A stretch of 38,686 bases of DNA from Oscillospiraceae bacterium (GCA_015068165.1 SVKZ01000008.1:1-38686); one strand, 5' to 3'. Positions 7,987 through 17,064 are shown, numbered from the stretch's first letter. A program made the numbers and translations. The notes: a model not told the origin generated them from the sequence alone.

Positions 7987-8015
7987 TTGCTATTTTCTTT
8001 TTCTGCGTCTATAAT
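7987..8015 (+). promoter_or_regulatory. sigma-A type promoter for the asparaginase gene
   Basis: TTGCTA and TATAAT with a 17-base spacer. The transcript would begin near 8022, about 28 bases before the start codon. Confidence 0.8.
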
Positions 8016-8049
8016 AGATGATGAAAGAGTATGGGGAGAAATGGCTGTT

Positions 8050-9045
8050 ATGAAAAAAGAAAAACATATTTTACTGATGACTACCGGCGGCACCATTGCT
8101 TCCCGTCAAGGCACAGAGGGCTTAGAGCCCGGCGGGCCTAAGGAATTGGAACAGGAAATTGCCAATCTCTCAGCCTACTATGATGTGCGGGTACGGGATA
8201 TTTTCTGTCTGGACTCTTCTAATATCCGTCCGGATGAATGGCAGGCCATTGCCGCCGCGGTTTTCGAGGAACGGGGCAAATGCGACGGCATTGTGATCGC
8301 CCACGGCACGGATACGATGGCCTATACCGCATCAGCCTTGACTTTTATGTTGCCGGGAATTGATATTCCTGTGGTGTTTACCGGCTCCCAGCTTCCGTTG
8401 TCGCATATGCTATCTGATGGACCGGACAACCTGCGGACGGCCTTTGCAATGGCGGCCTCCGGTATTCCCGGTGTGTTTGTGGCCTTTGATCGGAAGGTGA
8501 TGCTGGGCTGCCGTTCCGTAAAGGTACGGGCTTCCGGCTTTTCTGCCTTTGAGAGCATCAATACCGGCTATATAGCCCGGGTTACAGACCGTGGACTTGC
8601 CATAGCAGAGGAAAATCTGCCCGTTTGTGCAGGTCCTGCGGCACTGCGGCCGGAAATCAGCAAAAATGTGTTTTTGCTCAAGCTCACACCCGGTCTTTCC
8701 CCTGCCATTTTTGAAGCATTGGCGGAAATGGGCTACAAGGGCGTCGTGATCGAGGCCTTTGGCCTGGGGGGCATCAATGTATTAAACCGGGGTCTGCACG
8801 GCATCCGTCGGGCGGTGGAAATGGGCATCAGCGTGGTAGTTACCACCCAATGCTTGTACGACAGCGCCAATTTGCGGGTCTATCAGGTGGGAAACCGCCT
8901 GCTGGATATGGGGGTCATTCAAGGCTGGGATATGACCAGTGAAGCGGCAATGACCAAGCTGATGTGGGGAATAGGGCAGGGAATGACCCCGGAGGAGATC
9001 AAAAAGCTCTTTGAAATCAGTCTGGCGGGAGAAATTACGCTTTAA
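8050..9045 (+). CDS. ansA: type I L-asparaginase
   Basis: Hydrolyses asparagine to aspartate and ammonia. There are 331 residues with no signal peptide, so it is a cytoplasmic type. The two catalytic threonine signatures are present: TTGGTIAS near the N-terminus and AHGTDTMAYTASAL about 75 residues later. The C-terminal part (EAFGLGGINVLNRG...VVTTQCLYDSANLRVYQVG) matches the bacterial type I fold. I favour ATG 8050 over ATG 8041, since the GGGGAG site at 8033-8038 is only two bases from the latter. It has its own promoter and is followed by a repeat-rich gap. Some glutaminase side activity cannot be excluded. Confidence 0.92.
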   Translation: MKKEKHILLMTTGGTIASRQGTEGLEPGGPKELEQEIANLSAYYDVRVRDIFCLDSSNIRPDEWQAIAAAVFEERGKCDGIVIAHGTDTMAYTASALTFMLPGIDIPVVFTGSQLPLSHMLSDGPDNLRTAFAMAASGIPGVFVAFDRKVMLGCRSVKVRASGFSAFESINTGYIARVTDRGLAIAEENLPVCAGPAALRPEISKNVFLLKLTPGLSPAIFEALAEMGYKGVVIEAFGLGGINVLNRGLHGIRRAVEMGISVVVTTQCLYDSANLRVYQVGNRLLDMGVIQGWDMTSEAAMTKLMWGIGQGMTPEEIKKLFEISLAGEITL

Positions 9046-9059
9046 GAGCAAGTGTATTT

Positions 9060-9084
9060 GCGGGACGGGAAACCCGTTCCCTAC
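9060..9084 (-). repeat. dispersed GTAGGG hairpin repeat, copy 2
   Basis: Reverse-orientation copy of the unit at 6294-6318, identical except for one base. It folds into a stem of eight pairs. Confidence 0.75.
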
Positions 9085-9336
9085 GATAACCTGCGAGTGT
9101 GCGACAAAATGTAGGGGTGGCCATTGGCCGTCCGCAAAGGTCGCAGGCTGGTACAATGTTGTGGGGACGGTTCGGACGAGCGATGCTCGCCCCTACGGTG
9201 TAATTGATAGATTATGCCGGTTAGATTGCCACAGGCGGTAAAGCCGCCTGTGCAATGACAACCAAAACGATCAACTGTCCACTCTCAACTATCAATTATC
9301 AACTGTCAAGTAAGCCTTTTTGAAGGAGGAAATAAT
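9085..9336. repeat. mosaic of short palindromic repeats between asparaginase and pyrophosphatase genes
   Basis: This gap holds no gene. It contains a GTAGGGG-led hairpin at 9111-9135, a reverse one ending CCCCTAC at about 9170-9196, and a hairpin at 9224-9259 that begins GATTGCCACA and ends TGCAATGAC. The last has a reverse-orientation relative at 34794-34826. A run of TCAACTATCAATTATCAACTG follows at 9269-9309. No promoter stands out, so the pyrophosphatase gene may be transcribed from upstream. Confidence 0.65.
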
Positions 9337-10950
9337 ATGGATCCTATTTATGTAACAGGTCATAGAAATCCGGATACAGACTCTATTGTTGCCGCAATGG
9401 CCTATGCCGCTTTGCGTAACGCCGTGGGCGACCGGGAATATGAGGCGGCCTGTCTTGGCCGTGTATCCGATGAGACTCAGATGGTGCTGGATCGGTTCGG
9501 TTTTCAGCCTCCCAAGCGCATTACAGATATGTACACCCAGGTTCGGGACCTGGATTTCGATACACCGCCCTTTTTGTCCCCGGCGGTAACGGTGGACCGG
9601 GGCTGGTTCCTGCTTCAGGAATACAGGAGTGTGCACGCCATTCCCGTTGTCAATGAGGACGGTACGCTGTTTGGCCTGCTGTCCCGGGACGATGTGGCAA
9701 ATTACCATATGTCTATGGTTGACGGTGGCAACCTGGATGCTGTTCCGCTGTTTAACTTACTGTCTGTGTTGGACGGCAAAATTCTCAATGAAGCCGGTGA
9801 GCTGACGGACACCGTGGCAGGCGAGGTGATTATCGCTCTGCCCCAAAGCCGGGAAAGCTTGCTGAATTTCCGGCAAAACAGCATTGTGATCTGCGGCGAT
9901 CAGCCGGAAATGATTAAAAAAGCATTGGAAGCCAATGTCAGCTGTGTGATCGTCTGTCAGGCAGAGCTGCAGGCAGAGCTCCGGGAAATGGAAACAAAGA
10001 CCTGCATTATTGCCACGCCCCATGATGCTTACCGGGCCGCAAGGCTTTTGTTCCTGTCCACCCCTGTCGGGCGCATTTGCCGCATTACAGAGCCCATCAG
10101 CTTCCACTTGGAAAACCGGGTGGATGAGGTCCGGGAGCAGGTGCTCAAATACCGCTATCCCTGCTATCCCATTTTGGACGAAAAGGAAAAGGTTGTGGGC
10201 GTTCTGACCCGTTACCATCTGCTCCGTCCCCGGAGAAAACGGGTGGTGCTGGTGGACCACAATGAGGCCTCCCAGTCGGTTCCCGGCCTGGAGGAAGCGG
10301 AAATTTTGGAAATTATCGACCATCACCGTCTGGCAGATATTCAGACCAATAATCCGATTTACGTCCGCAATGAGCCGGTAGGCTCTACTAATACCATCAT
10401 CGCTTCTATGTTCCAGGATAAGGGCATTTTGCCATCGGAAAAAATGGCGGGTATGATGGCGGCGGCCATTCTTTCCGATACAGTTATGTTCAAATCTCCC
10501 ACCTGCACCCCTCAGGATGTGCGGGCGGCCGAGCGAATGGCGCGAATCGCCAATATCTCTTTGGAGGAGCTGGGGCGGGATATTTTTACCTCGGCGTTGG
10601 AAAATCGGACGGCGGAAGAGCTGCTCTATGCCGATTATAAGGAATTTCACATTGCCGGCCACGATTTTGCGGTGGCGCAGGTTACCTGTGTGGACAGCCC
10701 CAAAATGTTGGAGCGCAAGGATGAATTTTTGCCGCTGATGAAGAATTTGCAAAAGACAAGAGGCTTCTCTGTGGTGATACTCATGCTCACCGATGTGCTC
10801 AAAGAAGGTACGCAAGTCATCTATGCCGGCGACGAGGAGACCGTTCGGCAAGCCTTTGGTGCAGAGCCTAAGGGCAATGCCGTGTTCCTGCCCCATATTA
10901 TGAGCCGGAAAAAGCAGATCGTTCCCATGCTGTCGGCACTGTGGGGCTAA
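9337..10950 (+). CDS. ppaC: manganese-dependent inorganic pyrophosphatase with CBS-DRTGG insert
   Basis: A family II pyrophosphatase of 537 residues that hydrolyses pyrophosphate. The N-terminal DHH part begins VTGHRNPDTDSIVAAMAYA. A regulatory insert follows: CBS 1 (about residues 75-120), a DRTGG domain (about 135-245), and CBS 2 (about 250-290, TEPISFHLENRV...VVGVLTRYHLL). The DHH core resumes with VVLVDHNEASQSV and IIDHHRLADI, then the DHHA2 domain. In characterised members the CBS-DRTGG insert binds adenine nucleotides and diadenosine polyphosphates to tune activity. An AAGGAGG site lies nine bases before ATG. holB follows 52 bases later. Confidence 0.93.
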   Translation: MDPIYVTGHRNPDTDSIVAAMAYAALRNAVGDREYEAACLGRVSDETQMVLDRFGFQPPKRITDMYTQVRDLDFDTPPFLSPAVTVDRGWFLLQEYRSVHAIPVVNEDGTLFGLLSRDDVANYHMSMVDGGNLDAVPLFNLLSVLDGKILNEAGELTDTVAGEVIIALPQSRESLLNFRQNSIVICGDQPEMIKKALEANVSCVIVCQAELQAELREMETKTCIIATPHDAYRAARLLFLSTPVGRICRITEPISFHLENRVDEVREQVLKYRYPCYPILDEKEKVVGVLTRYHLLRPRRKRVVLVDHNEASQSVPGLEEAEILEIIDHHRLADIQTNNPIYVRNEPVGSTNTIIASMFQDKGILPSEKMAGMMAAAILSDTVMFKSPTCTPQDVRAAERMARIANISLEELGRDIFTSALENRTAEELLYADYKEFHIAGHDFAVAQVTCVDSPKMLERKDEFLPLMKNLQKTRGFSVVILMLTDVLKEGTQVIYAGDEETVRQAFGAEPKGNAVFLPHIMSRKKQIVPMLSALWG

Positions 10951-10954
10951 AAGA

Positions 10955-10996
10955 GGATAATTAATAATTATAAATTACGAATTACAAATTGAGGAG
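10955..10996 (+). repeat. dispersed AT-rich repeat (AATTACGAATTACAAATTG type), copy 1
   Basis: AT-rich segment between the pyrophosphatase and holB genes. Twenty bases (AAATTACGAATTACAAATTG) recur exactly at about 24737-24756 after the HIT gene. Confidence 0.7.
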
Positions 10997-11002
10997 TAAA
11001 TT

Positions 11003-11950
11003 ATGGGTTTTGAGACCTTGCTGGGAAACAGCAGATTAAAAGAAAACCTGACCGGCGCGATCCGGCAAGGCCGTATATCCCATTTCTATCTGATTTCCGG
11101 GCCCTTAGGGTCGGGAAAAAAGACATTGGCACGGCTACTTGCGGCGGCAATGCAGTGTACGGCAGGGGAAAAGCCTTGCGGTGTGTGCAAGGATTGCCGG
11201 AAAGCACTGCAAAATACCCACCCGGATGTGATTTGGGTGGAGGACCCGGAGCATAAGACCGTTTCGGTGCGGATCGTGCGCCAAATGCGGGAAAGCATAT
11301 TTATCCGTCCCAATGAAGGCCAGCGAAAAATTTATATTTTCCCCCAGGAATTAGGCCCGGAGGGGCAAAATGCCTTACTAAAGGTGCTGGAAGAGCCACC
11401 GTCCTACGGTGCGTTCCTGCTGCTGACGGATAACCCGGAAAAACTGCTTCCCACCATCCGCTCCCGGTGTACGGAGCTACATTTGCAGGCGTTAACGCCG
11501 GAAATTTTGCGTTCTGCCTTAATAAAGGAATTTCCGGATACCGCTGAGGATATGCGGGAGGCGGCAATCCACCGTAGTGGCGGCTATTTGGGGCAGGCCA
11601 AGCAAATACTTGCCGAGGCAGAGGAGGCGTCTCCCCAAACGGAGGAATTTGCCCGCGCTTTTGCCGCCCGGGACAGACTGGGGATAGCAATGCTCCTTGT
11701 TTCTATGGAAAAATGGAAGCGGGATAAATTTACGGAAGAACTGTCTGTCTGGGCAACCCTTTTGCGGGGTGCGCTGGTATACCGCAGCGGACAGACGGGG
11801 GCAACAGAGGCAGAGCAAGCCTTGGGCGCAGCCCGTAGCGCCCGGGAGCTGATGGGTGCCTACAAGGAAATACAAAATGCAATGCAGTATGCCCAGGGAA
11901 ATGTATCGGTAGCCGCCCTTTGCGGAAAGCTTTTATGGCAACTGCGTTAA
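11003..11950 (+). CDS. holB: DNA polymerase III delta-prime subunit
   Basis: A clamp-loader AAA+ subunit of 315 residues. It has Walker A GPLGSGKKT (residues 33-41), a Cys zinc module (C-x6-C-x2-C-x2-C, about residues 51-66), and the KVLEEPPSYGAFLLLTDNPEKLLPTIRSRC region with the SRC motif. The C-terminal helical domain matches the family. ricT starts 14 bases after its stop, the same holB-ricT (yaaT) order as in Bacillus. An AGGAG site precedes the ATG. Confidence 0.93.
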   Translation: MGFETLLGNSRLKENLTGAIRQGRISHFYLISGPLGSGKKTLARLLAAAMQCTAGEKPCGVCKDCRKALQNTHPDVIWVEDPEHKTVSVRIVRQMRESIFIRPNEGQRKIYIFPQELGPEGQNALLKVLEEPPSYGAFLLLTDNPEKLLPTIRSRCTELHLQALTPEILRSALIKEFPDTAEDMREAAIHRSGGYLGQAKQILAEAEEASPQTEEFARAFAARDRLGIAMLLVSMEKWKRDKFTEELSVWATLLRGALVYRSGQTGATEAEQALGAARSARELMGAYKEIQNAMQYAQGNVSVAALCGKLLWQLR

Positions 11951-11964
11951 TAAGGAGATAAATT

Positions 11965-13197
11965 ATGGAAGAAATAAAGACACCCCAGGAAGAAAATAAT
12001 GCCGTAGAGGTAGTGGACGTTCAGTTCCGCACCGGGCAGAAAATATATTATTTTGACCCGGCAGGCAAGACCTATACCGCAGGCGACCACCTGATTATTG
12101 ACACTGCCCGGGGTCCTGAGTATGGCATTTGCGCCGGCGGAAACCATACTATTCATAAAATGGAAGTGGTTTCCCCTCTGCGGGAGGTCATCCGTCTGGC
12201 AAACGCCCAGGATGAGAAAATTGTGGCGGAAAACCGGGTGAAAGAGGAAAAGGCCCATAAGATTTGTCAGCAGAAGATAGAGGAAATGGGGCTGGATATG
12301 CAGCTTGTTTCTGCCGAATGTGCCTTTGACGGCAGCAAGATCCTATTTTTCTTTACCGCCGATGAGCGTGTGGATTTCCGGGAGCTGGTAAAAAGCCTTG
12401 CGTCCCAGTTCCATACCCGGATCGAACTGCGGCAGATCGGCGTTCGGGATAAGGCTCGGATGGTGGGCGGCTTGGGAATTTGCGGAAGACCGTTCTGCTG
12501 TGGCAGTTTCTTGGAAGATTTTCAGCCGGTTTCCATTAAAATGGCAAAAACCCAGAACCTGAGCTTAAATCCCACCAAAATTTCCGGCACCTGCGGCAGA
12601 CTGATGTGCTGTCTGAAATATGAGCAGGATGCCTATGAGGATTTGCTGAAAACCACACCCAAAAATGAGTCCTTTGTGGATACCCCGGACGGCCGCGGGA
12701 CGGTCATTGAGGTGGACTTGTTGCGTCAACGGGTAAAAGTCCGTCTGGAGGAGCAGACCGAAACGGCTGTTTGGCATAAAAATGCCGATATTGCCGTCCT
12801 GCGCAGTGGCAAGGCCAAGAAGACCGATCCCCCCATCCCGGCGGATCTGGCACCCATCTCCGGCGGTGGCAAGCGGAAGAAAAAAGAGGAGCGGGAAGAA
12901 GAAAATACCCGCTACTTAGACTCTATCCGTATGCGCTACAGCGAGGAAACCATCGCAGAGGAGACCTCTGCTGAGGAGGAAGCACCCTGGGAGGAAAAGA
13001 AAGAGGGACGCCGCAATCGCCGCAATCGCCGGCATAAGGCGGTAAAGGAGGCTGTGCCTGCGCAGGAAGGGACAGCAATGCCTGCCCCGGCACCTGCTTC
13101 CGAGGAGGCAGCTTCTGAAAAGAAGAAAAACCACCGGTACCATCACCGCCGTTACCACCGCCATAAGAAGCCCGTGGAAAACGAAGGGAATGCATAA
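11965..13197 (+). CDS. ricT: PSP1-domain protein RicT (YaaT)
   Basis: A 410-residue relative of Bacillus YaaT/RicT, a subunit of the Ric (Y) complex that carries Fe-S clusters, promotes RNase Y-dependent mRNA maturation, and affects sporulation. The PSP1 core (about residues 40-200) carries the Cys-rich signature GLGICGRPFCCGSFL and the later ISGTCGRLMCCLKYE, the likely cluster ligands. The C-terminal 120 residues are Glu/Ala-rich and end in an Arg/His/Tyr-rich basic tail, longer than in the Bacillus protein and possibly RNA-binding (inference). It directly follows holB. Confidence 0.9.
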   Translation: MEEIKTPQEENNAVEVVDVQFRTGQKIYYFDPAGKTYTAGDHLIIDTARGPEYGICAGGNHTIHKMEVVSPLREVIRLANAQDEKIVAENRVKEEKAHKICQQKIEEMGLDMQLVSAECAFDGSKILFFFTADERVDFRELVKSLASQFHTRIELRQIGVRDKARMVGGLGICGRPFCCGSFLEDFQPVSIKMAKTQNLSLNPTKISGTCGRLMCCLKYEQDAYEDLLKTTPKNESFVDTPDGRGTVIEVDLLRQRVKVRLEEQTETAVWHKNADIAVLRSGKAKKTDPPIPADLAPISGGGKRKKKEEREEENTRYLDSIRMRYSEETIAEETSAEEEAPWEEKKEGRRNRRNRRHKAVKEAVPAQEGTAMPAPAPASEEAASEKKKNHRYHHRRYHRHKKPVENEGNA

Positions 13198-13201
13198 TAA
13201 A

Positions 13202-13361
13202 ACCTCATCCGTCATTTGCTTGTGCCTTGCAAATGCCACCTTCCGTTTGCGGTGCCCTCGCTTTCTCTGCCTCAGGCAGTGCTCGGACTCGCGACCCCAA
13301 AGGGGAAGATAACCCTCCCCTTTGGGGAGGGTGGCCGAGCGAAGCAAGGTCGGGTGAGGTC
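13202..13361. repeat. long imperfect palindromic intergenic element
   Basis: No gene is seen between ricT and the Cys-rich peptide. The segment opens with ACCTCATCCG and closes with CGGGTGAGGT, a near-perfect terminal inverted repeat. Inside, GCCACCTTCC faces GGGAGGGTGGC and GCTCGG faces CCGAGC, with an apical ACCCCAAAGGGG...CCCCTTTGGGG structure. It could be a small non-autonomous mobile element or a structured RNA. No transposase is nearby. Confidence 0.6.
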
Positions 13362-13456
13362 ATTTTCTTATTCTTTTGATTGTAACACTTTTTCCTCTGC
13401 GGAATAACTTGGAATGAGCGGCAAATGCCGCAAGTAATTTTTCGGAGGTAAGTATT

Positions 13457-13597
13457 ATGTGCAATAATAACGGTTTCTGTGGTGGCAACTGGTGCTGGAT
13501 TATCGTTCTCATCCTGTTGTTCTGCAACTGTGGCGGCAATGGCGGCTATGTATCCAATAACGGCTGTGGCTGTGATCACAACTGCGGCTGCTGCTAA
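13457..13597 (+). CDS. 46-residue Cys/Gly-rich membrane peptide
   Basis: A small peptide with ten Cys in 46 residues, beginning MCNNNGFCGGNWCW, then a hydrophobic helix (IIVLILLFCNC, residues 15-25), and a tail ending GCGCDHNCGCC. The GGAGGT site seven bases before ATG and the terminator ten bases after the stop show a dedicated small gene. It resembles the short high-cysteine, chorion-like peptides annotated in many Clostridia, whose function is unknown. Metal binding, a spore-coat role or a secreted peptide are all possible. A small hairpin (13418-13431, GCGGC-AAAT-GCCGC) lies just upstream. Confidence 0.75.
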   Translation: MCNNNGFCGGNWCWIIVLILLFCNCGGNGGYVSNNGCGCDHNCGCC

Positions 13598-13605
13598 AGA
13601 ATAAG

Positions 13606-13633
13606 AAAAGCCTCCCAACCGGGAGGCTTTTTT
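13606..13633 (+). terminator. intrinsic terminator of the Cys-rich peptide gene
   Basis: An 11-base stem (AAAAGCCTCCC and complement) with an AACC loop, followed by a run of T. Confidence 0.9.
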
Positions 13634-13634
13634 A

Positions 13635-13724
13635 ATGGACAATTGACAATTATGGTGTCCGCTTTGCGGACTAATTTGTAATCATCGCGTAGCGATTCCT
13701 TAATTGTCAACTATCAACTGTCAA
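13635..13724. repeat. composite TTGACAATT/TCAACTATCAACTG repeat
   Basis: AT-rich intergenic repeat abutting the hemW stop. It opens with GACAATTGACAATTATGG, contains two small hairpins (TCCGC-TTTG-CGGA and ATCGCG-TAGCGAT), and ends TTGTCAACTATCAACTGTCA. Similar words occur at 7890-7970, 9269-9309 and 34755-34790. Confidence 0.65.
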
Positions 13725-14915
13725 CTATTTTCTTCGCTTGGCAATGGGCTTGCAGTTATCCTGAATTAAAAGCAGGTCAGAAATAATGTCGTTGGACAAG
13801 AGGAAACCTTCGCCGGTCAAATGCCAGCGGCCGTCAAAGGTGCAGACCGCCAACCCCCGTTTGCGGCATTCTTCTAATTTTTGTGCCAGGGGGGCAAAAG
13901 GAAGCAAATAGGTATTTTCGTATTCCTTGGGGTCAATGCCGGAAACGGTACGCAGACGCATCATTAAGTACTCAACAGCCCGTTCCCGGAAGGGGACATC
14001 CTGTACATCCCGAATCACCTGGCCTTTTTCTGCAATTCCGTCGATATAAGTCCGTAAATTTCGCACAACGGTGAACCGTTGACCCCCAAAATCCGAGCTG
14101 GCGTCCGGCCCGAAGCCCAAATATTCTCCGCCCTGCCAGTATTTCAGATTGTGGCGGGAGACACAGCCCTTTTTACAGAAATTAGAAATTTCATATTGGC
14201 GATAGCCCTTATCTGCCAAAAAGGAGATGGCAGATAAATACATATCCGCCTGTAAATCATCGTCCGGGATGTCTAATTCCGGTGCTTTTTCATACAGGGG
14301 CGTTCCTTCCTCCAGCTTTAAGCCGTAGCAGCTGATGTGCTCCGGCTCTAATTTTACGGTGGTTGCCAAAGCGTGAATCCAGTTTTGGATGGATTGGCCG
14401 GGCAGACCGTACATTAAATCTACGCTCAAATTCCGGAAGCCGTGCTTGCGGATTTTTTTTACAGCCTCCACAGCCTGCTCATAATTATGGGGACGACCCA
14501 GGAGGGCAAGCTGCTCGTCGTTATCGGTCTGGATGCCCAGGCTGACCCGATTAAAGCCCTCACTGCGCAGACGGTGAAGCAACCTGTCCGTAACGGAGTC
14601 GGGATTGGCTTCAAAGGTGATCTCCGCATCGTCGGTAACATCAAAGTGCTTCCGGATGGTGGAGAGAATCAGACTCAACTCCTCGCCCCCTAAAAAGCTG
14701 GGTGTGCCGCCGCCAAAATAGATGGTATCTACAATATGCAGCGAGGCGGCTTCCCCGGCCTCCCGGATATGCTCGCAGACGGCGCCGATATAATCCTCTT
14801 TGTATTTTTCGTCGCACAGAGAGTAAAAGTCGCAATAGGCGCATTTACTCCGGCAGAAGGGCACATGGACATAAATACCAAGGGGCTTTTTGTGTTTTCT
14901 TGCAAAAATAGGCAT
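13725..14915 (-). CDS. hemW: radical SAM protein HemW (heme chaperone type)
   Basis: A 396-residue member of the HemN/HemW group. The radical SAM motif is C21-RSK-C25-AY-C28-DF. The fourth position is Phe, as in HemW, rather than the extra Cys found in HemN, so this is the heme chaperone type and not a coproporphyrinogen oxidase. YFGGGTPSFL and the C-terminal HemW domain (residues about 300-390) are present. I take ATG 14915 because GGAG lies seven bases upstream. The longer reading runs back through a repeat. It follows lepA on the same strand, the usual Firmicute lepA-hemW order, but with a 169-base hairpin-rich gap. Confidence 0.92.
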   Translation of the reverse strand: MPIFARKHKKPLGIYVHVPFCRSKCAYCDFYSLCDEKYKEDYIGAVCEHIREAGEAASLHIVDTIYFGGGTPSFLGGEELSLILSTIRKHFDVTDDAEITFEANPDSVTDRLLHRLRSEGFNRVSLGIQTDNDEQLALLGRPHNYEQAVEAVKKIRKHGFRNLSVDLMYGLPGQSIQNWIHALATTVKLEPEHISCYGLKLEEGTPLYEKAPELDIPDDDLQADMYLSAISFLADKGYRQYEISNFCKKGCVSRHNLKYWQGGEYLGFGPDASSDFGGQRFTVVRNLRTYIDGIAEKGQVIRDVQDVPFRERAVEYLMMRLRTVSGIDPKEYENTYLLPFAPLAQKLEECRKRGLAVCTFDGRWHLTGEGFLLSNDIISDLLLIQDNCKPIAKRRK

Positions 14916-14939
14916 AGTATAACTCCGGATTTGACAGTT

Positions 14940-15073
14940 GTAGGGCGGGGGCTTGCTCCCGCCGGTTGATTTGAGAAACAAATCAACATTGCCTATAGGC
15001 AATAAATGAGTAATTCCCAATAAGGAATCAAAAAACTGTAGTTTTTGGCGGCGGGAGCAAGCCCCCGCCCTAC
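14940..15073. repeat. 134-base element: 24-base perfect inverted repeats around four hairpins
   Basis: The outer arms (14940-14963 and 15050-15073) are exact reverse complements of 24 bases that begin GTAGGGCGGG. Between them lie four consecutive hairpins or palindromes: 14965-14987 (GTTGATTTG stem), 14988-15003 (ATTGCC-TATA-GGCAAT), 15013-15028 (ATTCC stem) and 15031-15046 (AAAAAC-TGTA-GTTTTT). It lies between lepA and hemW and would be transcribed with them. Confidence 0.85.
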
Positions 15074-15084
15074 AGTATTATAGT

Positions 15085-16893
15085 TTAGTTTTCGTCTAAT
15101 TTCAGTACTGCCATAAAGGCTTCGGACGGAACGGCAACGGTTCCAAAGGTACGCATCCGCTTTTTGCCTTCCTTTTGCTTTTCCAGCAGCTTCTTCTTTC
15201 GGGTAATGTCGCCGCCGTAGCACTTGGCAAGCACATCCTTCCGCAGAGCCTTAATGGTCTCCCGGGCAATAATCTTGCCGCCGATGGCCGCTTGCACAGG
15301 GATTTCAAACTGGGCACGGGGGATGTTCTCTTTCAGCTTTTCGCAGATTTTCCGGGCCCGGGGATAGGCGTTATCCGCAAAGAGAATGAAGCTCAGGGCG
15401 TCCACAATATCGCCGTTTAAGAGAATGTCCAGCTTTACAAGGCGGCTGGGACGGTAGCCAATCAGCTCATAGTCCAGCGAGCCGTAGCCCCGGGTGCGGG
15501 ATTTCAGCGCATCGAAAAAGTCGTAAATAATTTCGTTTAGCGGCATTTCGTAGTGTAGCTCCACCCGATTGGCATCCAAATAGACCATATCCTTAAATTC
15601 GCCCCGGCGCTGCTGGGCGAGATCCATCATATTGCCTACATATTCCTGGGGAGCAATAAGGTTCAGCTTCACAAAAGGCTCTTCCGCCAGCTGGATTTCC
15701 ATAGGATCGGGGTAATCCAGGGGGTTTGCAACCATAATCACCTCGCCGGTGTTTTTGGTAACCCGGTAGACAACGTTGGGTGCGGTGGTGATGAGATCCA
15801 AATTGTATTCCCGTTCCAGCCGTTCCTGAATGATCTCCATATGCAGAAGCCCCAAAAAGCCGCATCGGAAGCCAAAGCCGAGGGCAACAGAGCTTTCCAG
15901 CTCGTAGGACATAGAGGCGTCGTTGAGCTTTAGCTTTTCCAAAGCCTCCCGGAGGTCCTGATATTTTGCGCCGTCAGCCGGATACACGCCGGAGAAAACC
16001 ATAGGCTGTACCGGACGGTAGCCGGGGAGAGGCTCTTTTGCACCGTTTTCCACGGTAGTAACGGTATCACCAACCTGGGTATCAGCCACGGTCTTAATGG
16101 AAGCGGTAATGTAGCCTACCTCGCCTGCACCCAAAGCGTCCGCGGGAATCAGCCCCATGGGGCTCATTGTGCCGACTTCTACCACTTTATACACAGCGCC
16201 GGTGGCCATCATTTTAATATCCATACCGGCCTTTACCGTACCGGCTTTGACTCGGGTGTAGACAATGACGCCCCGGTAAGGATCGTACTGACTGTCAAAA
16301 ATCAATGCCTGCAGGGGGGCGGTACGGTCGCCGGAGGGGGCAGGTACATCCCGGACGATCATTTCCAGCACATCGTGGATGTTAATGCCGTTTTTGGCAG
16401 AAATTTCCGGGGCGTCCTGGGCGGGGATGCCGATAATATCCTCCACCTCAGCCTTCACTTCCGCAGGACGGGCGGCAGGCAGGTCGATTTTGTTGATGAC
16501 AGGCAAAACCTCCAACCCTGCGTCAATGGCAAGATAGGTGTTTGCCAAGGTTTGTGCTTCTACACCCTGAGAAGCGTCCACTACCAGCACGGCGCCCTCA
16601 CAGGCGGCTAAGGACCGGGAAACCTCGTAGTTAAAGTCCACATGGCCCGGGGTGTCAATCAGGTTCAGGGAATAGACTTCCCCGTCGTCTGCTTTATATT
16701 TCAATGTAGCGGCGGTAGCTTTGATGGTAATGCCCCGCTCCCGCTCTAAGTCCATAGAATCCAGCATCTGCTGTTCCATCTGCCGGGATTCTACTGCGTC
16801 GCAGGCCTCTAATAGCCGGTCTGCCAGGGTGGACTTGCCGTGGTCAATATGGGCGATGATGGAAAAATTACGAATTTTTGAAAGCTCAGTCAT
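15085..16893 (-). CDS. lepA: elongation factor 4 (LepA)
   Basis: A ribosome-associated GTPase of 602 residues. G1 is seen as AHIDHGKST (residues 14-22), with [12 protein letters not shown] for G3 and NKIDLPAA for G4. The C-terminal LepA-specific domain has the conserved GYGSLDYE and [16 protein letters not shown] stretches. I choose ATG 16893, with GAGG eight bases upstream. A GTG nine bases earlier overlaps that site. A divergent promoter pair separates it from rpoD. Confidence 0.97.
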   Translation of the reverse strand: MTELSKIRNFSIIAHIDHGKSTLADRLLEACDAVESRQMEQQMLDSMDLERERGITIKATAATLKYKADDGEVYSLNLIDTPGHVDFNYEVSRSLAACEGAVLVVDASQGVEAQTLANTYLAIDAGLEVLPVINKIDLPAARPAEVKAEVEDIIGIPAQDAPEISAKNGINIHDVLEMIVRDVPAPSGDRTAPLQALIFDSQYDPYRGVIVYTRVKAGTVKAGMDIKMMATGAVYKVVEVGTMSPMGLIPADALGAGEVGYITASIKTVADTQVGDTVTTVENGAKEPLPGYRPVQPMVFSGVYPADGAKYQDLREALEKLKLNDASMSYELESSVALGFGFRCGFLGLLHMEIIQERLEREYNLDLITTAPNVVYRVTKNTGEVIMVANPLDYPDPMEIQLAEEPFVKLNLIAPQEYVGNMMDLAQQRRGEFKDMVYLDANRVELHYEMPLNEIIYDFFDALKSRTRGYGSLDYELIGYRPSRLVKLDILLNGDIVDALSFILFADNAYPRARKICEKLKENIPRAQFEIPVQAAIGGKIIARETIKALRKDVLAKCYGGDITRKKKLLEKQKEGKKRMRTFGTVAVPSEAFMAVLKLDEN

Positions 16894-16941
16894 AGCTTGC
16901 ACCTCAGTAAAGAAAAACGGCTGTACGCCGCATTTTCCCTA

Positions 16942-16970
16942 ATTATACTGAATTTCCCCCCGGATGTAAA
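16942..16970 (-). promoter_or_regulatory. sigma-A type promoter for lepA
   Basis: On the minus strand TTTACA and TATAAT are separated by 17 bases. The -10 box lies about 50 bases before the lepA ATG. Confidence 0.8.
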
Positions 16971-17064
16971 CTGTATTTTTTCGAAAAATACGGGGAATAC
17001 TGTGTAAAGACAGGGCAAAAATCGCCCAATTCCACTTTTTTTGAAAAAATTTCGGAAAAAACCC

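Noticed and set aside
9757-10896. A 379-codon minus-strand frame opposite the pyrophosphatase gene
   Set aside because: Shadow of a well-recognised gene. The translation is rich in His/Arg/Gln and resembles no family.
13725-14915. Coproporphyrinogen III dehydrogenase (HemN)
   Set aside because: The radical SAM motif ends C-D-F rather than having the additional Cys of HemN, and no heme pathway genes are nearby.
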